A stretch of 64,000 nt of DNA from assembly GCA_046347195.1 (NCBI GenBank), contig JAXMGQ010000017.1, forward strand, positions 1 through 64,000. The letters run 5' to 3'. The DNA is from TMP-86 sp046347195. GTDB taxonomy: Bacteria > Pseudomonadota > Gammaproteobacteria > Steroidobacterales > Steroidobacteraceae. A program made the translations under genes and the position numbers. Below are positions 19,020 through 28,664 of this stretch, piece by piece. The notes beneath the pieces were generated by a model that saw nothing but the letters and a program-made list of their open reading frames with translations, was not told where the DNA came from and did no database searches. Position 1 is the stretch's first letter, and every line of letters begins with the position of its first letter.

Positions 19020-21311
19020 TCACCACTTGTACGAGGCTTCGATGCCGTAGCTCCTCGGCTCGCCGGGAATCTGGATCCAGCTCGCAATATCGTCCGTGGT
19101 GACGTTGGTGATGTACTTCTCGCCGAGGATGTTGCGGCCCCACAGTGCCACTTCCCACGAGCCTTTGGTGCTCGTGAGCGAGAGGCGAGCGCCGAGCAGC
19201 CCGTAGGCTTTCTGGAGTCCGCCGAGGGCGCGTTCGAATGCGGAGGCGCCGTCGCCAGCCAGGCTGTCGCGCCAGTTGTAATCGAGCTGCAGCGTGCTCT
19301 TGAGCGTCTGGCCGACCGGCAGGGTGTAGCGGCCGATCGCGTTGTAGCTCCATTTGGGCGATGAAGGCCGCTTGCGGCCCTCGAGAGGCACCAGCGAACC
19401 GTCGACTCTGCTCGTGGTGAACACGTCGGAATGGGTGATCCTGGCGTCGAGCCAGGCGCCGCTCGCCTGCAAGCTGAGCCGCTCGGTGGGCAGCCACATC
19501 AGTTCCGCTTCGACACCGTCATGCTCCGCGTCGCCCACGTTGCTGAGGCGCGTGAACACCAGGCCGTTCGGGTCCTTGACCGACCGGTAGCCCTGCGCGT
19601 CCGCGTAGTCGTAGTGGAACACGGCCGCATTGAAGCGCAGCGTGTTACGCAGCCACTGCGACTTCAGGCCGACCTCGTAGGCCATGTTGGTCTCCGGGTC
19701 ATACGGATAGATGCTCGCCTCACCGCTCCCTGGGAAGCCGCCGAAGAAGCCGCCGGACTTGAAGCCGCGCGCCACACTCACGTAGACCAGCGCGCCGTCC
19801 GCAACCGACCAGTCGAGACTGACCTTTCCCGACCACATGTTCATCGACATGTCGCTCGACAGGTTCTGATAGAGCGGAATGGGCTGGCCGTTGTCGAGCA
19901 CCGTCGTGTTGCCGTTCTTGTAGCTCTTCGTTTCGTCGGTGTAGCGAACACCGGCATTGAGCTTCAGCGTGTTCGTGAGTTGGTAGTTGGCCTGCGTCCA
20001 CGCGGCCCAGGACTCGGTGTTCTGTTTGTAGCCGATCGCGACGGCCTGCCCGCCCAGCACGGCCGGGTTGGCCAGGATGAGCGTGTCGTCCTTGTACAGG
20101 TAGCGACGGTCCTCGATCAGATCGTCCTTGGCGTACTCGAGTCCGGCCATCCACTGAAACGGTCCGTCCTGCGCACTCGTCAGGCGCAGCTCCTGAGAGA
20201 ATGCCTTGATGTCGGTCTTCGCGTCCGAGGTCGAGAACTCGCCGAAGCCGCCGTCGTAGTCGAAGATCATTCCGTAGTGGAAATCCTCGTAGCCGGTGAT
20301 CGAGGTGAGCGTCGCGCTGCCCAACTCGAAGGTGAGTGCAAGCGAGCCGCCCACCGACTGGTTGTCGAGCCGGTTGATCGGGCTGGAAAGCGTCGTCGAA
20401 CCGTCGGCGCTCTGCACGTCGGGGAAACGGAATTCCGGATCGAAGAACGTGGCGTAGGCTGCACAGTGACTGTTGTCGATGTGTCCCGCCAGCAGCGGCG
20501 CACAATAGTCGAAGGTCACCGGATCGTAGACCCCGATGGTCTGCGCCAGCACCGTCTCGGACTTGTCCTCGGAGCCGTGCACACGCAGCAAAGCCTCGCC
20601 GCTCGACCCGAGCGCCGTGAGGAAGCTCCCACGCACCGCCCAGCGATCCTGTTTGCCGTGATTCTGGCCGGTGATCACGTTCTTCTGCCAACCCTTGTCG
20701 CTGTAGTCCCAGCGGCCGGCGAGGCGCATGGCCGAACCCTCGCCCAGCGGGATGTTCACCGCTCCCTCGCTGGACATCCGATCCCATCGGCCGAAGCCGC
20801 CATTGACATAGCCGCTGATCTGCTTCGGATCGGGCCGCTGCGAGATCACGCGCACCGCACCACCGCTGGTATTGCGTCCGTAGAGCGCGCCCTGCGGCCC
20901 CTTCAGCACTTCGACCCGCTCGAGATCGAACAGCGATTGACCTCCCATCACGTTCGAAGTGATGTAGACATCGTCGATATAGATCGCCGCCGTCGGAGTG
21001 TTGTTGGCGTTGAAGTCCTGCAGACCGACACCCCGAATCACCCACGTGGGCTGGCCGGAACCGTATTCGTCGTAGAGCTGGACGTCGCTTACGAACTTGA
21101 TGACATCCGACAGGGAATTGGCGCCGAGATCCCGCAGGTCCTCGGCGCGGAAGGCGCTGACGGAGATACCGACGCGTTGCAGGTCCTCGGTGCGCTTCTG
21201 CGCAGTGACCACGACTTCCTCGAGCGTCGTCTCCTGCGCATGCAAGGAGAACGGCAGCACCGCCGCGAACGCCATGGCGAGGATGCGGGAAGGCTTGCTG
21301 AAACGATGCAT
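19020..21311 (-). CDS. TonB-dependent outer-membrane receptor
   Basis: Outer-membrane beta-barrel receptor, 763 aa, with cleavable signal peptide ending FSLHA-QE. A TonB box/plug start, ETTLEEVVVTAQKR, follows immediately. Plug landmarks include WVIRGVGLQDFNANNTPT and RVEVLKGPQGALYGRNTSGG; the barrel ends in SYGIEASYKW with the terminal aromatic residue. The length is normal for the SusC-unrelated OMR family. ATG at 21311 begins MHRFSKPSRILAMAF. It is divergent from the flavoenzyme at 21488, and the TetR-type palindrome lies between them, so it probably imports the substrate of the TetR-controlled pathway. Confidence 0.92.
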   Translation of the reverse strand: MHRFSKPSRILAMAFAAVLPFSLHAQETTLEEVVVTAQKRTEDLQRVGISVSAFRAEDLRDLGANSLSDVIKFVSDVQLYDEYGSGQPTWVIRGVGLQDFNANNTPTAAIYIDDVYITSNVMGGQSLFDLERVEVLKGPQGALYGRNTSGGAVRVISQRPDPKQISGYVNGGFGRWDRMSSEGAVNIPLGEGSAMRLAGRWDYSDKGWQKNVITGQNHGKQDRWAVRGSFLTALGSSGEALLRVHGSEDKSETVLAQTIGVYDPVTFDYCAPLLAGHIDNSHCAAYATFFDPEFRFPDVQSADGSTTLSSPINRLDNQSVGGSLALTFELGSATLTSITGYEDFHYGMIFDYDGGFGEFSTSDAKTDIKAFSQELRLTSAQDGPFQWMAGLEYAKDDLIEDRRYLYKDDTLILANPAVLGGQAVAIGYKQNTESWAAWTQANYQLTNTLKLNAGVRYTDETKSYKNGNTTVLDNGQPIPLYQNLSSDMSMNMWSGKVSLDWSVADGALVYVSVARGFKSGGFFGGFPGSGEASIYPYDPETNMAYEVGLKSQWLRNTLRFNAAVFHYDYADAQGYRSVKDPNGLVFTRLSNVGDAEHDGVEAELMWLPTERLSLQASGAWLDARITHSDVFTTSRVDGSLVPLEGRKRPSSPKWSYNAIGRYTLPVGQTLKSTLQLDYNWRDSLAGDGASAFERALGGLQKAYGLLGARLSLTSTKGSWEVALWGRNILGEKYITNVTTDDIASWIQIPGEPRSYGIEASYKW

Positions 21312-21454
21312 GGAATGTCTCCAGGTGTCGATGCCCGCGAATCGGGACTCGAGCGAACTGTTCCTCGTCGCGAGGCTGTTCGTCTTGTGGCCAGGCCGAA
21401 TCGCGATCTTGCGAGCCCTGAGGTTAACCAGCACCATCCGACGCCACAAAGATC

Positions 21455-21477
21455 GGATTTAGTCGGCGGCGCCTAAT
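21455..21477. promoter_or_regulatory. Putative TetR operator, copy 2 (TonB receptor/flavoenzyme divergent region)
   Basis: GGATTTAGTC, six bases, GCCTAAT. It matches 19 of 23 positions, including all defined bases, of the copy at 18144. It lies 10 bases upstream of the ATG at 21488 and 143 bases upstream of the receptor ATG, where a bound repressor could block both genes. Confidence 0.7.
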
Positions 21478-21487
21478 ATTTCCAGGC

Positions 21488-23464
21488 ATGAGTACAGCGA
21501 GTGACGGAACCGCGTGCTTAAGATCCGCGCATCTGTCAGCAGCGACGTCAACGGAGCAGCCTCGTGCACACGAAGAATCCTTCAAGCTCGACATCGACCT
21601 GGGAATGACGGCTCCCATCTCGAGGCGCGATTTCGTGCACGGCGTCTCGTCGCTCGGGGCACTGGCGGCGCTCGGCGTGCGACCCGCGCACGCAGGTCAA
21701 GGTGTGCACGACCCGGCCGCCTATCCTCCCGCGCGCACCGGCATGCGAGGCAGCCATCCCGGCTCATTCGAAACCGCTCACGCCTACACGTGGCAGCACG
21801 GCCCGCAGATCACGGAAATCCCGGGCAAGGAGGAGTGGACCTATGACCTCGTCGTGGTCGGTGCGGGGATCAGCGGTCTGTCGGCTGCCCACTTCTTCGC
21901 CGCCCGCAATCCCGGCGCAAAGATTCTCATTCTCGACAATCATGATGACTTCGGCGGCCACGCAAAGCGCAACGAATTCGAGGTCAACGGTCGCATGTTG
22001 CTGGGCCACGGCGGCAGTCAGTCGCTCGATCATCCTGGATACTACAGCCAGGTCGCCCAGCAACTGCTGTCCGACCTGCGTGTCGACGTCGAGGCGCTGG
22101 CCGGAGGATTCGACCTCGATTTCTACACACGCAACGGCCTTGCGACCGCGGCGTACTTCGATAAGAGAACGTTCGGAGCCAGCCGGCTGGTGCCCATGCG
22201 CCTGTCGCTGTTCCAGGATGCTTCACTGTACCGGATGGCGGAGTGTCCGACAGTCGCGGATGCCATTGCGCGGTTTCCATTATCCGCAACCGGCCAGCGT
22301 CAGCTGCAGGCCCTGTATCGAGGGCAAATCAAGCCGAAACGGCAGCTGTCGGGCGCGGAGCTCGGGAAGATCTCCTATTCGAGATTTCTGACCGATGTCA
22401 TGGGCGTTGACGATCCAGGGGCTCATGTCTTTCTCAACGGGTGGACCACGCCGTTGACGGTCGTGGGCATCGATGCAATTCCCGCGAACGTCGCCATCGC
22501 GATGTTCCTGCCGGGCACGGCCGGTCTTGCGGGCATGCCGGGCAGTGAGCCCTATGATCACCACTTCCCTGACGGCAACGCCTCCATCGCGCGGCTTCTC
22601 GTGCGACGGTTGATTCCGCGGGCGCTGCCAGGTGGCTCGATGAACGATATCATCACCGCACGGGCCGACTATGCGGCATTGGACACGCCCGACAACGACG
22701 TGCGCATCCGGCTGAGCAGCACGGTGGTCAAGGTCAACCACGCCGGAGATCCTCGCACCGCGGAGACGGTCTCCGTGGAGTATGTGCGCGGCGGCAAGCG
22801 ATACATGGCCTCCGGGCGCAAATGCGTCCTGGCCTGCTACAACATGATGATCCCTTATCTGTGCGATGAGGTGCACGAGAACCAGGCACAAGCACTGCGG
22901 TCACTCGTGAAGCAGCCCCTGGTCTACACCAACGTGGCCCTCACCAACTGGCGGGCCTGGAAGAAGCTGCACATCGGAGCAACGTACTGCCCAGGCCATT
23001 GGCACAATTACGTCTTTCTCGACTTCCCGGTCTCCCTGGGGGATTACCACTTCGCCCGCTCGCCTGACGACCCGATCGTAGTGGACATGAACTGGACACC
23101 GCGGGCAAAGGATGGCTCGAGCAAGCGGGATCAGTCCCGCTTCGGCCGGCGGCTGTTGCTCGGCACGAGCTTCGAGGACATCGAGCGTGAGGTGCGCGGA
23201 CATCTCGCCGGTCTGCTCGGCCCCGGAGGATTCGACCCAGCCGTGGATATCGCGGCGATCACGGTCAATCGCTGGGCGCACGGTTATGCTTTCGATTCTG
23301 ATCCGCTGGACGATCGTGCCAGCGGGCAGCTGCCACCAAACGTGATCGGGCGTCAGCGCATCGGTCGCCGGATCGCGATCGCGAACTCGGACTCCGGCGC
23401 CATACCGTTCCTCAATTGCGCGGTGGACGAGGCGTGGAGAGCGGTTGCGGAGCTCAGCAGCTGA
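21488..23464 (+). CDS. Tat-exported FAD-dependent oxidoreductase, spermidine-dehydrogenase-like
   Basis: Flavin-dependent oxidoreductase of up to 658 aa. A twin-arginine signal, ISRRDFVHGVSSLGAL, precedes the dinucleotide-binding fold DLVVVGAGISGLSAAHFF and DDFGGHAKRNEF. The N-terminal DIDLGM-ISRRDF pattern is like Pseudomonas-type spermidine dehydrogenases, which oxidise amines in the periplasm. I keep the ATG at 21488 because the family retains residues before LGM; the ATG at 21605 would remove them. The product sits in a possible TetR regulon with the TonB receptor. The substrate may be an amine or another reduced compound; polyamine oxidation is not demonstrated by the sequence. Confidence 0.75.
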   Translation: MSTASDGTACLRSAHLSAATSTEQPRAHEESFKLDIDLGMTAPISRRDFVHGVSSLGALAALGVRPAHAGQGVHDPAAYPPARTGMRGSHPGSFETAHAYTWQHGPQITEIPGKEEWTYDLVVVGAGISGLSAAHFFAARNPGAKILILDNHDDFGGHAKRNEFEVNGRMLLGHGGSQSLDHPGYYSQVAQQLLSDLRVDVEALAGGFDLDFYTRNGLATAAYFDKRTFGASRLVPMRLSLFQDASLYRMAECPTVADAIARFPLSATGQRQLQALYRGQIKPKRQLSGAELGKISYSRFLTDVMGVDDPGAHVFLNGWTTPLTVVGIDAIPANVAIAMFLPGTAGLAGMPGSEPYDHHFPDGNASIARLLVRRLIPRALPGGSMNDIITARADYAALDTPDNDVRIRLSSTVVKVNHAGDPRTAETVSVEYVRGGKRYMASGRKCVLACYNMMIPYLCDEVHENQAQALRSLVKQPLVYTNVALTNWRAWKKLHIGATYCPGHWHNYVFLDFPVSLGDYHFARSPDDPIVVDMNWTPRAKDGSSKRDQSRFGRRLLLGTSFEDIEREVRGHLAGLLGPGGFDPAVDIAAITVNRWAHGYAFDSDPLDDRASGQLPPNVIGRQRIGRRIAIANSDSGAIPFLNCAVDEAWRAVAELSS

Positions 23465-23480
23465 GCGCCTTGGCGCGGGG

Positions 23481-26117
23481 TCACGGCCGATCCATCGCAA
23501 GCAATTCGGCGCGAAAACGCTGCGCCTGTTCCGATGATCCCAGCGCCTCGTAGGCCGCGACCAGATCGGTACGCGCGGCCCGCAGATAACTGATCGATGG
23601 ACTGGTCTGCCCGGCGAGCACTTCATATCCCGCCAACGTCTCTTGCACCGCTTCGGCAGGACGCTGCGCGCGCAGCAACGTGCGCCCAAGCTTGATCCGC
23701 GCAATGCCCGTGTTGACGTTGGTGGCCGACAGGGTTTCGGTGAAGAGGCCGATCACGTCGCGAAACAGGACTTCGGCACTCTTGTAGTCCTTCTTGAGCA
23801 TGTACACGTTGGCGACGTTCGAACGCGCGATGGCCAGCAGGTAGTGATGCTGGCCGTAGACCCGCTCGTAGATGGCCGCCGTGCGCCGAAAACGCATTTC
23901 CGCCTCATCCAGGCGATCGTGCATGGCCAGCACGTTGCCCAGTTCGTTGACGGCCTCGGCAACCACCGGATGAGACGGGCCATGCACCGTTTCCTGGATG
24001 CGCAGCGCCCGCTCGAGCACCTCCACCGCCTCGTCGTATTTCTTCCCGTAGGTCAGCGCACGCCCCACTGAAGTCAGATCACCGGCGACATGCGTGCTGT
24101 CGGCGCCGTAGTAAGCTGCGTCGATCGCGAGCGCTTCACGCGCCAACTGCTCGGCACGCTCGTAGTAGCCCAGATCCTGCTGGATCGCCGCAAGGCTGCC
24201 GAGATCCGCGGCAATCACCGGATGCGCACTGCCCAGCTCGTGCCGATGCAAGCCCAGCACCTCGCGACGCAATTTCTCGCTCTCGGGATAGTGTCCCGCC
24301 GAATAATGCGCGTCGGCCAATTCGGACAACACGGCCGCCCGATCAATCGGCGCTGTTTGACGAACCGACTGCTGCCGAGCGAGTTCCGTCAACACGTTGA
24401 TCGACCGATCGTTGTTGCCGCGTTCGCGCAGCACCCGGCTCATGGCGAGGGTCGCGGCGATCCGCTTGGGATGATCCGGCGCAAGATGGCGCGCCGCCAT
24501 CTCGAAGCCCTGGCGTATCAGCTCCTCGGCATCGCCAAGACGCGCCTGATCGATCCGCAGCTCGCCGATCGCAACCAGCGTCTCGGCCACCTCGGCACTG
24601 TCCGTGCCGGACAACGCACGTCGCTGTTGCAACGATGTCTGGAACAGTCCATCGGCCTTGTCGTGCCGACCGAGCTGTTGGTAGATCCCGGCGAGATGGA
24701 AGAGCAGATCCGCCTGCACAACCGGATCCGCGCTCAGCGCCTGTGCCTCGCGCGCACCGCGATCCAGCACGTCGACCACACGCACGGCATCACCCGGACC
24801 CGCAAGCTCATCTCCACCCTGGAAGACGCGTGTCATCAGTTGCTGCACACGCTGCGTGCGTTGCGCTTCGGCAAGCGCCGCATCGCGCGCCCGCGTGAGC
24901 CGCAACATGAACAGCAGACTCAGTCCCGCGATCAGGATCAGGGCACAGGCCGCAACACCGGCAACCTGCCAGTGTCGCCGCAGGAATTTTCCGGCGCGAT
25001 AACTCCAGCGATCCGGCCGCGCCTCGAGTGGTTCGGAGCCGAGGAAATGGTCGATGTCGCGGATCAGGGCTTCGACGGAACTGTAGCGACGCGCCGGATC
25101 GGCGTGCATCGCCGTGAGACACAAGATGTCGAGATCGGCCCATTCCGCCTTGCTGATCGAGCGCGCCGAATCTTCGCCCTGCGGCACGACCTGGCTGGGC
25201 TTCGGTGGTTCGTGCCCGCTGAGCACGGCAGCCGCCTCGGCGGCCGACAGATTGCCGAGCTCGAACGGCAACCGCCCGGTCAGCAATTCGTGGAGCATGA
25301 CGCCGAGCGAGTACACGTCGGTATGGATGCCGACACTCTTGCCGAGTAATTGCTCGGGCGCCGCATAGGCGGGCGTCATGAGCCGCAACATCGTGCGTGT
25401 GCGATCGCCGCCGGACTCCAGGCCATCGAGCTGCTTGGCGATGCCGAAGTCGAGCAGCCGCACGCCACCGTCCTGCTTGACCAGCACGTTGGAAGGCTTG
25501 ATGTCGCGATGAATGATCGCATGGGCATGCGCGTAGCGCACGGCCTCGCATGCCTGGCGGAACAGTTGCAGCCGTCGCCGGATGTCGCTGCGATGCGTGC
25601 GGCAGTAGTCGGTCAGCGGCAGGCCATCGACATACTCCATCGCCAGCCAGGGCGTGCCGTCCGGAAGCGTGTCGGCATCGTAAAGCCGTGCAATCCCCGG
25701 ATGGTTGAGCTGCGCCAGCATGCGCTGCTCGGCGGCAAAGCGCGCGCGACGTGCCGGAGAGAGCCGAGCATCGCGCAGCACCTTCACCGCGACCAGGTTG
25801 CCCAGGTCTTCCCGCTCGGCGAGGCAGACGACGCCCATGCCGCCCTCCCCCAGCACGCCCTTCACCCGGTAGCGCCCGATCATCGTGCCCGGCGGCGGCT
25901 GCGAGCCATCGAACATGGCGCTTGCCAACCCGCCGACACCACGATCGAGCAAGGTGTCGTCCCGGCGATCCTGTTCGAGCATGGCGAGCACTTCGCTCAC
26001 CAATCCGGGATCGTCCGGCTCCGAGGATTCGAGAAAGGCGCGCTGCGCGTTTGCGTCCGACCGCAGCAAGGCGGCATCGAACAGCGTCCTGATCCGTTGC
26101 CAGCGATGCTCGTCCAT
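23481..26117 (-). CDS. Membrane serine/threonine protein kinase with C-terminal TPR region
   Basis: Hanks-type kinase, 878 aa. The glycine loop GEGGMGVV is at about 90-97, the Lys in VAVKVL at 112, the catalytic loop HRDIKPSN at 203-210, DFG at 223-225 and APE at 253-255. One transmembrane helix follows at about 384-405, then a long helical repeat region of TPR type (pairs such as ALAIDAAYYGADSTHVAGDL). An N-terminal ~75-residue domain of the type common in ECF-linked kinases precedes the kinase. It begins 6 bases after the sigma-factor stop, so the two are one operon; the kinase probably activates or modulates the sigma factor, as known for PknS/EcfK in Xanthomonas. Confidence 0.9.
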   Translation of the reverse strand: MDEHRWQRIRTLFDAALLRSDANAQRAFLESSEPDDPGLVSEVLAMLEQDRRDDTLLDRGVGGLASAMFDGSQPPPGTMIGRYRVKGVLGEGGMGVVCLAEREDLGNLVAVKVLRDARLSPARRARFAAEQRMLAQLNHPGIARLYDADTLPDGTPWLAMEYVDGLPLTDYCRTHRSDIRRRLQLFRQACEAVRYAHAHAIIHRDIKPSNVLVKQDGGVRLLDFGIAKQLDGLESGGDRTRTMLRLMTPAYAAPEQLLGKSVGIHTDVYSLGVMLHELLTGRLPFELGNLSAAEAAAVLSGHEPPKPSQVVPQGEDSARSISKAEWADLDILCLTAMHADPARRYSSVEALIRDIDHFLGSEPLEARPDRWSYRAGKFLRRHWQVAGVAACALILIAGLSLLFMLRLTRARDAALAEAQRTQRVQQLMTRVFQGGDELAGPGDAVRVVDVLDRGAREAQALSADPVVQADLLFHLAGIYQQLGRHDKADGLFQTSLQQRRALSGTDSAEVAETLVAIGELRIDQARLGDAEELIRQGFEMAARHLAPDHPKRIAATLAMSRVLRERGNNDRSINVLTELARQQSVRQTAPIDRAAVLSELADAHYSAGHYPESEKLRREVLGLHRHELGSAHPVIAADLGSLAAIQQDLGYYERAEQLAREALAIDAAYYGADSTHVAGDLTSVGRALTYGKKYDEAVEVLERALRIQETVHGPSHPVVAEAVNELGNVLAMHDRLDEAEMRFRRTAAIYERVYGQHHYLLAIARSNVANVYMLKKDYKSAEVLFRDVIGLFTETLSATNVNTGIARIKLGRTLLRAQRPAEAVQETLAGYEVLAGQTSPSISYLRAARTDLVAAYEALGSSEQAQRFRAELLAMDRP

Positions 26118-26123
26118 CGCTCG

Positions 26124-26669
26124 CTATCCGACGCGACGCAAGGTCGTGGCCAGCCACGCCTTGGCCGCACGCCAGTCGCGCATGACCGTGGCCTCGGACA
26201 CGCCGAGGGATTCGGCGACCTCGTTGACTTCCAGCCCGCCGAAGAAGCGGTACTCGATCATCAACGCCTGGCGTGGTTCGGCCTGGTAGAGTTCATCGAG
26301 CGCGCCATCGAGCGCGAGCAACTCCTGCCCGGTCACGGCACCCTGATGAATCGACTCATCGAAGGTGACGAAGCTCGCCCCGCCATCGCCACCACGCTTC
26401 TGCGACAAACGCCGGCGCGCCGCTTCGATGAGCAGCCGGCGCATCGCGCGCGCCGCGATGCGCTTGAAATGCAGCGGTGATTCGCACACGAGGCCGGGGC
26501 TGTGCGCAAGCTTGAGCCAGGCTTCATTGACCAGCGCGGTCGGATTGAGCGTCACGGCAGACTCGCGCCGGCGCACCGCCCAGGCCAGGCGCCGCAGTTC
26601 TTCATAGGCGGCGCTGAACAGCTCATCGAGCGCCCGACGATCGGCGACGTCGGATTCGTGCATAGGCAT
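26124..26669 (-). CDS. ECF RNA polymerase sigma factor (TIGR02999/ECF43-like)
   Basis: Extracytoplasmic-function sigma factor of about 181 aa. The region-2 segment LNPTALVNEAWLKLA followed by HFKRIAARAMRRLLIEAARRR, and the region-4 helix-turn-helix LEVNEVAESLGVSEATVMRDW, match the sigma-70 ECF group linked to Ser/Thr kinases. No anti-sigma gene is present; control is likely by phosphorylation from the adjacent kinase. ATG at 26669 is preferred (an ATG also at 26663; the frame continues upstream to a TTG at 26696). It is divergent from the membrane protein at 26755. Confidence 0.85.
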   Translation of the reverse strand: MPMHESDVADRRALDELFSAAYEELRRLAWAVRRRESAVTLNPTALVNEAWLKLAHSPGLVCESPLHFKRIAARAMRRLLIEAARRRLSQKRGGDGGASFVTFDESIHQGAVTGQELLALDGALDELYQAEPRQALMIEYRFFGGLEVNEVAESLGVSEATVMRDWRAAKAWLATTLRRVG

Positions 26670-26754
26670 GACAGTTATCCGTATCCGTTTGCGCAATAAG
26701 GAGCGAAGACCGGGTGCAGGCCCATGCTAGCACTCATCACAAACACAAGGGGGC

Positions 26755-27534
26755 ATGCAAATGGCCACGCGCGGCAAGATCATGCGGGATCCGACCATGG
26801 GTCCCGGACTCGTCATGGTTCAGGGCCAGCAGTACTCATTCGCGCTCGAAGGTGTCTGGCGCTCCGAGACCTTGCCGCGGCCGGGACTGGTGGTCAACGT
26901 CGAACTCGATGCGGGCGGACGGGTCAGCACCATCACCGCGGTGCCCGAAGCGCAGCTCGCCCGTGAACAGGCCGAAGCCGCTCTCGCTCTTGCGAAGGAA
27001 AGAGGCGGCGCGCTGGCTTCCGGTCTGCTCGCCCGCTTCGGTGCGCCGCGACTGATCGCGGCAGCGCTGCTCGTCCTCGGCTGGTTCTTCCTGAGCACGG
27101 TGACCGTCAACGCCGCCTTCCTCGGGAATCTCAAGTTCACGTTCTGGCAGGTCCTCGGCTTCCTCAACGTCAGCAATCCGATGGATCTGCTCGCCGGCGG
27201 GCGCAACGGGCCCAGTTCGGGCATCTACGGTTTCGCGGCGATTCTCTGCCTCGCCGGTCCGTTCCTCGCCCACTTCTGGAAGGACGCGCGTGCACACCTG
27301 GGCGGCGCGCTGCCCTTGCTGTTCATGCTGATCGTCGCTCTGCTGGTACGCAGCAGCATCGCCAACGCCATGAGCAACAACGGCGGTTCGGACCGTGCCT
27401 ACAAGGAGATGTCGGACGCCCTTTCGATCGGCGCCGGTCTCTACCTCTCGGCGCTCGCGAGCCTCTATCTCGCGGCGACGGGGCTCACGGGTTTTCTCGT
27501 CACGCGCGCCAGTGACAAGGTCAGCGCCCCATGA
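26755..27534 (+). CDS. Membrane protein of unknown function
   Basis: 259 aa. The first ~80 residues are soluble and beta-rich (VMVQGQQYSFALEGVWRSE), ending in a short alanine/glutamate helix. Four or five transmembrane helices follow, including LIAAALLVLGWFFLS, GFAAILCLAGPFLAHF and LPLLFMLIVALLVRS. Translation probably starts at ATG 26755 with a G-rich ribosome site; a second ATG is two codons later. It overlaps the next gene by ATGA. It is divergent from the ECF/kinase operon, which may control it. Family not recognised. Confidence 0.75.
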   Translation: MQMATRGKIMRDPTMGPGLVMVQGQQYSFALEGVWRSETLPRPGLVVNVELDAGGRVSTITAVPEAQLAREQAEAALALAKERGGALASGLLARFGAPRLIAAALLVLGWFFLSTVTVNAAFLGNLKFTFWQVLGFLNVSNPMDLLAGGRNGPSSGIYGFAAILCLAGPFLAHFWKDARAHLGGALPLLFMLIVALLVRSSIANAMSNNGGSDRAYKEMSDALSIGAGLYLSALASLYLAATGLTGFLVTRASDKVSAP

Positions 27535-28661
27535 ACACGGCATCCGGAACGACCGTATACACGCTGCTGGCCACCGCGTTGCTGGCCATCTGCTGCACGC
27601 TCCCGGCGCAGACGATCGCCGCGGTCTGCAATGGCGCATCGAACTGCAGCGAAAACGCGGACTTCATCGTCACGGTCGATGATTTCCGTACCAGCACGGC
27701 GGGACGCTTCAAGGTGGTCACGGCGACGCTGCGCTTCCAGAACACGCGCAACCGTCCGCTGATCCTCGGCTACGTGAACGGCTCCGGCGTGGTCACCGAT
27801 GACCAGGGCAACCGCTACATGGCCAACGGCAATGGCGTGCGCGGCATCGGTGTAGTGGGCGGCAACAGCGTCGACACGAAGTTCACGCTTGCACCAGGCG
27901 AACGCTCCGATGCTCGCATGGAATTCCTCTGGGCACCGGGCCGCGCCATCGTCGGCACGCAGTTCGACATGGATCTCACCGTGCGGGAAATCCAGTCCGT
28001 GGGCGCCAGCCAGTACCGCCTCGGCAAGGAGCACGTGCTCCATTTCACGCGCCCCGATGCCGCGGGCGGCCCACCGGCGGCCACGACGCAGACCCCGAGT
28101 CCGACGCCGAATGCCGCGGCGGCACCGCCCATGGCCGATCCCTGCAGCAGGCTCGCGCGCTGCGCCAGCGGCGGTCCGTTCATCGCGCAGATCGTCGCCC
28201 TGACGCCGCAAGGCGGCCCGCGGGATCGCCATCATGTGCTGGCATTGAACCTGCGCTTCCGGAATCACGGCGATGCGCCGATCGTGCTGGCCTACAAGAG
28301 CAACAGCAGCAATGCCACCGACAACCTCGGCAACGGCTACATCGCCACCCGACCCGGCACGCACGATACGAGCTTCTCGGGCATCGGCACGATGACGAAT
28401 ACGCAGGCGGACGCGTCCTTCGTGCTGCGCCCCGGCGAAGCACGCGACGCAAGCTTCAAGGTCATCCGCTTCAACTCGCTGGGCAAACCGCTCGGCACAT
28501 CGTGGGTATACGACGTCGTGATCTCCCAGCTCGAGATCCTGCCGAGCCAGCAGGTACGCGTGCAACGCGACTACAGCCTGCATTTCGGCGGGCTCACGGC
28601 AGGAAGCGCAACCATCGGCGACGCTCTGCAAAGACTCGACCATCTCCTGAACGGGAAATGA
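27531..28661 (+). CDS. Secreted protein with two duplicated beta-sandwich-like domains, unknown function
   Basis: 376 aa with an N-terminal signal peptide (LLATALLAICCTLPAQTIA). The mature part is an internal duplication. Each half has a short Cys pair (CNGASNC and CSRLARC), then a similar body (FIVTVDDFR/FIAQIVALT, RFQNTRNRPLILGYVNGS/RFRNHGDAPIVLAYKSNS, and LAPGERSDARMEF/LRPGEARDASFKV) and ends HVLHF/YSLHF. A Pro/Ala/Thr linker near residue 185 joins them. The repeats resemble DUF4352-type folds but I do not assign a family. It sits in a three-gene unit beside the ECF/kinase pair. Confidence 0.75.
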   Translation: MNTASGTTVYTLLATALLAICCTLPAQTIAAVCNGASNCSENADFIVTVDDFRTSTAGRFKVVTATLRFQNTRNRPLILGYVNGSGVVTDDQGNRYMANGNGVRGIGVVGGNSVDTKFTLAPGERSDARMEFLWAPGRAIVGTQFDMDLTVREIQSVGASQYRLGKEHVLHFTRPDAAGGPPAATTQTPSPTPNAAAAPPMADPCSRLARCASGGPFIAQIVALTPQGGPRDRHHVLALNLRFRNHGDAPIVLAYKSNSSNATDNLGNGYIATRPGTHDTSFSGIGTMTNTQADASFVLRPGEARDASFKVIRFNSLGKPLGTSWVYDVVISQLEILPSQQVRVQRDYSLHFGGLTAGSATIGDALQRLDHLLNGK

Positions 28662-28664
28662 CCC

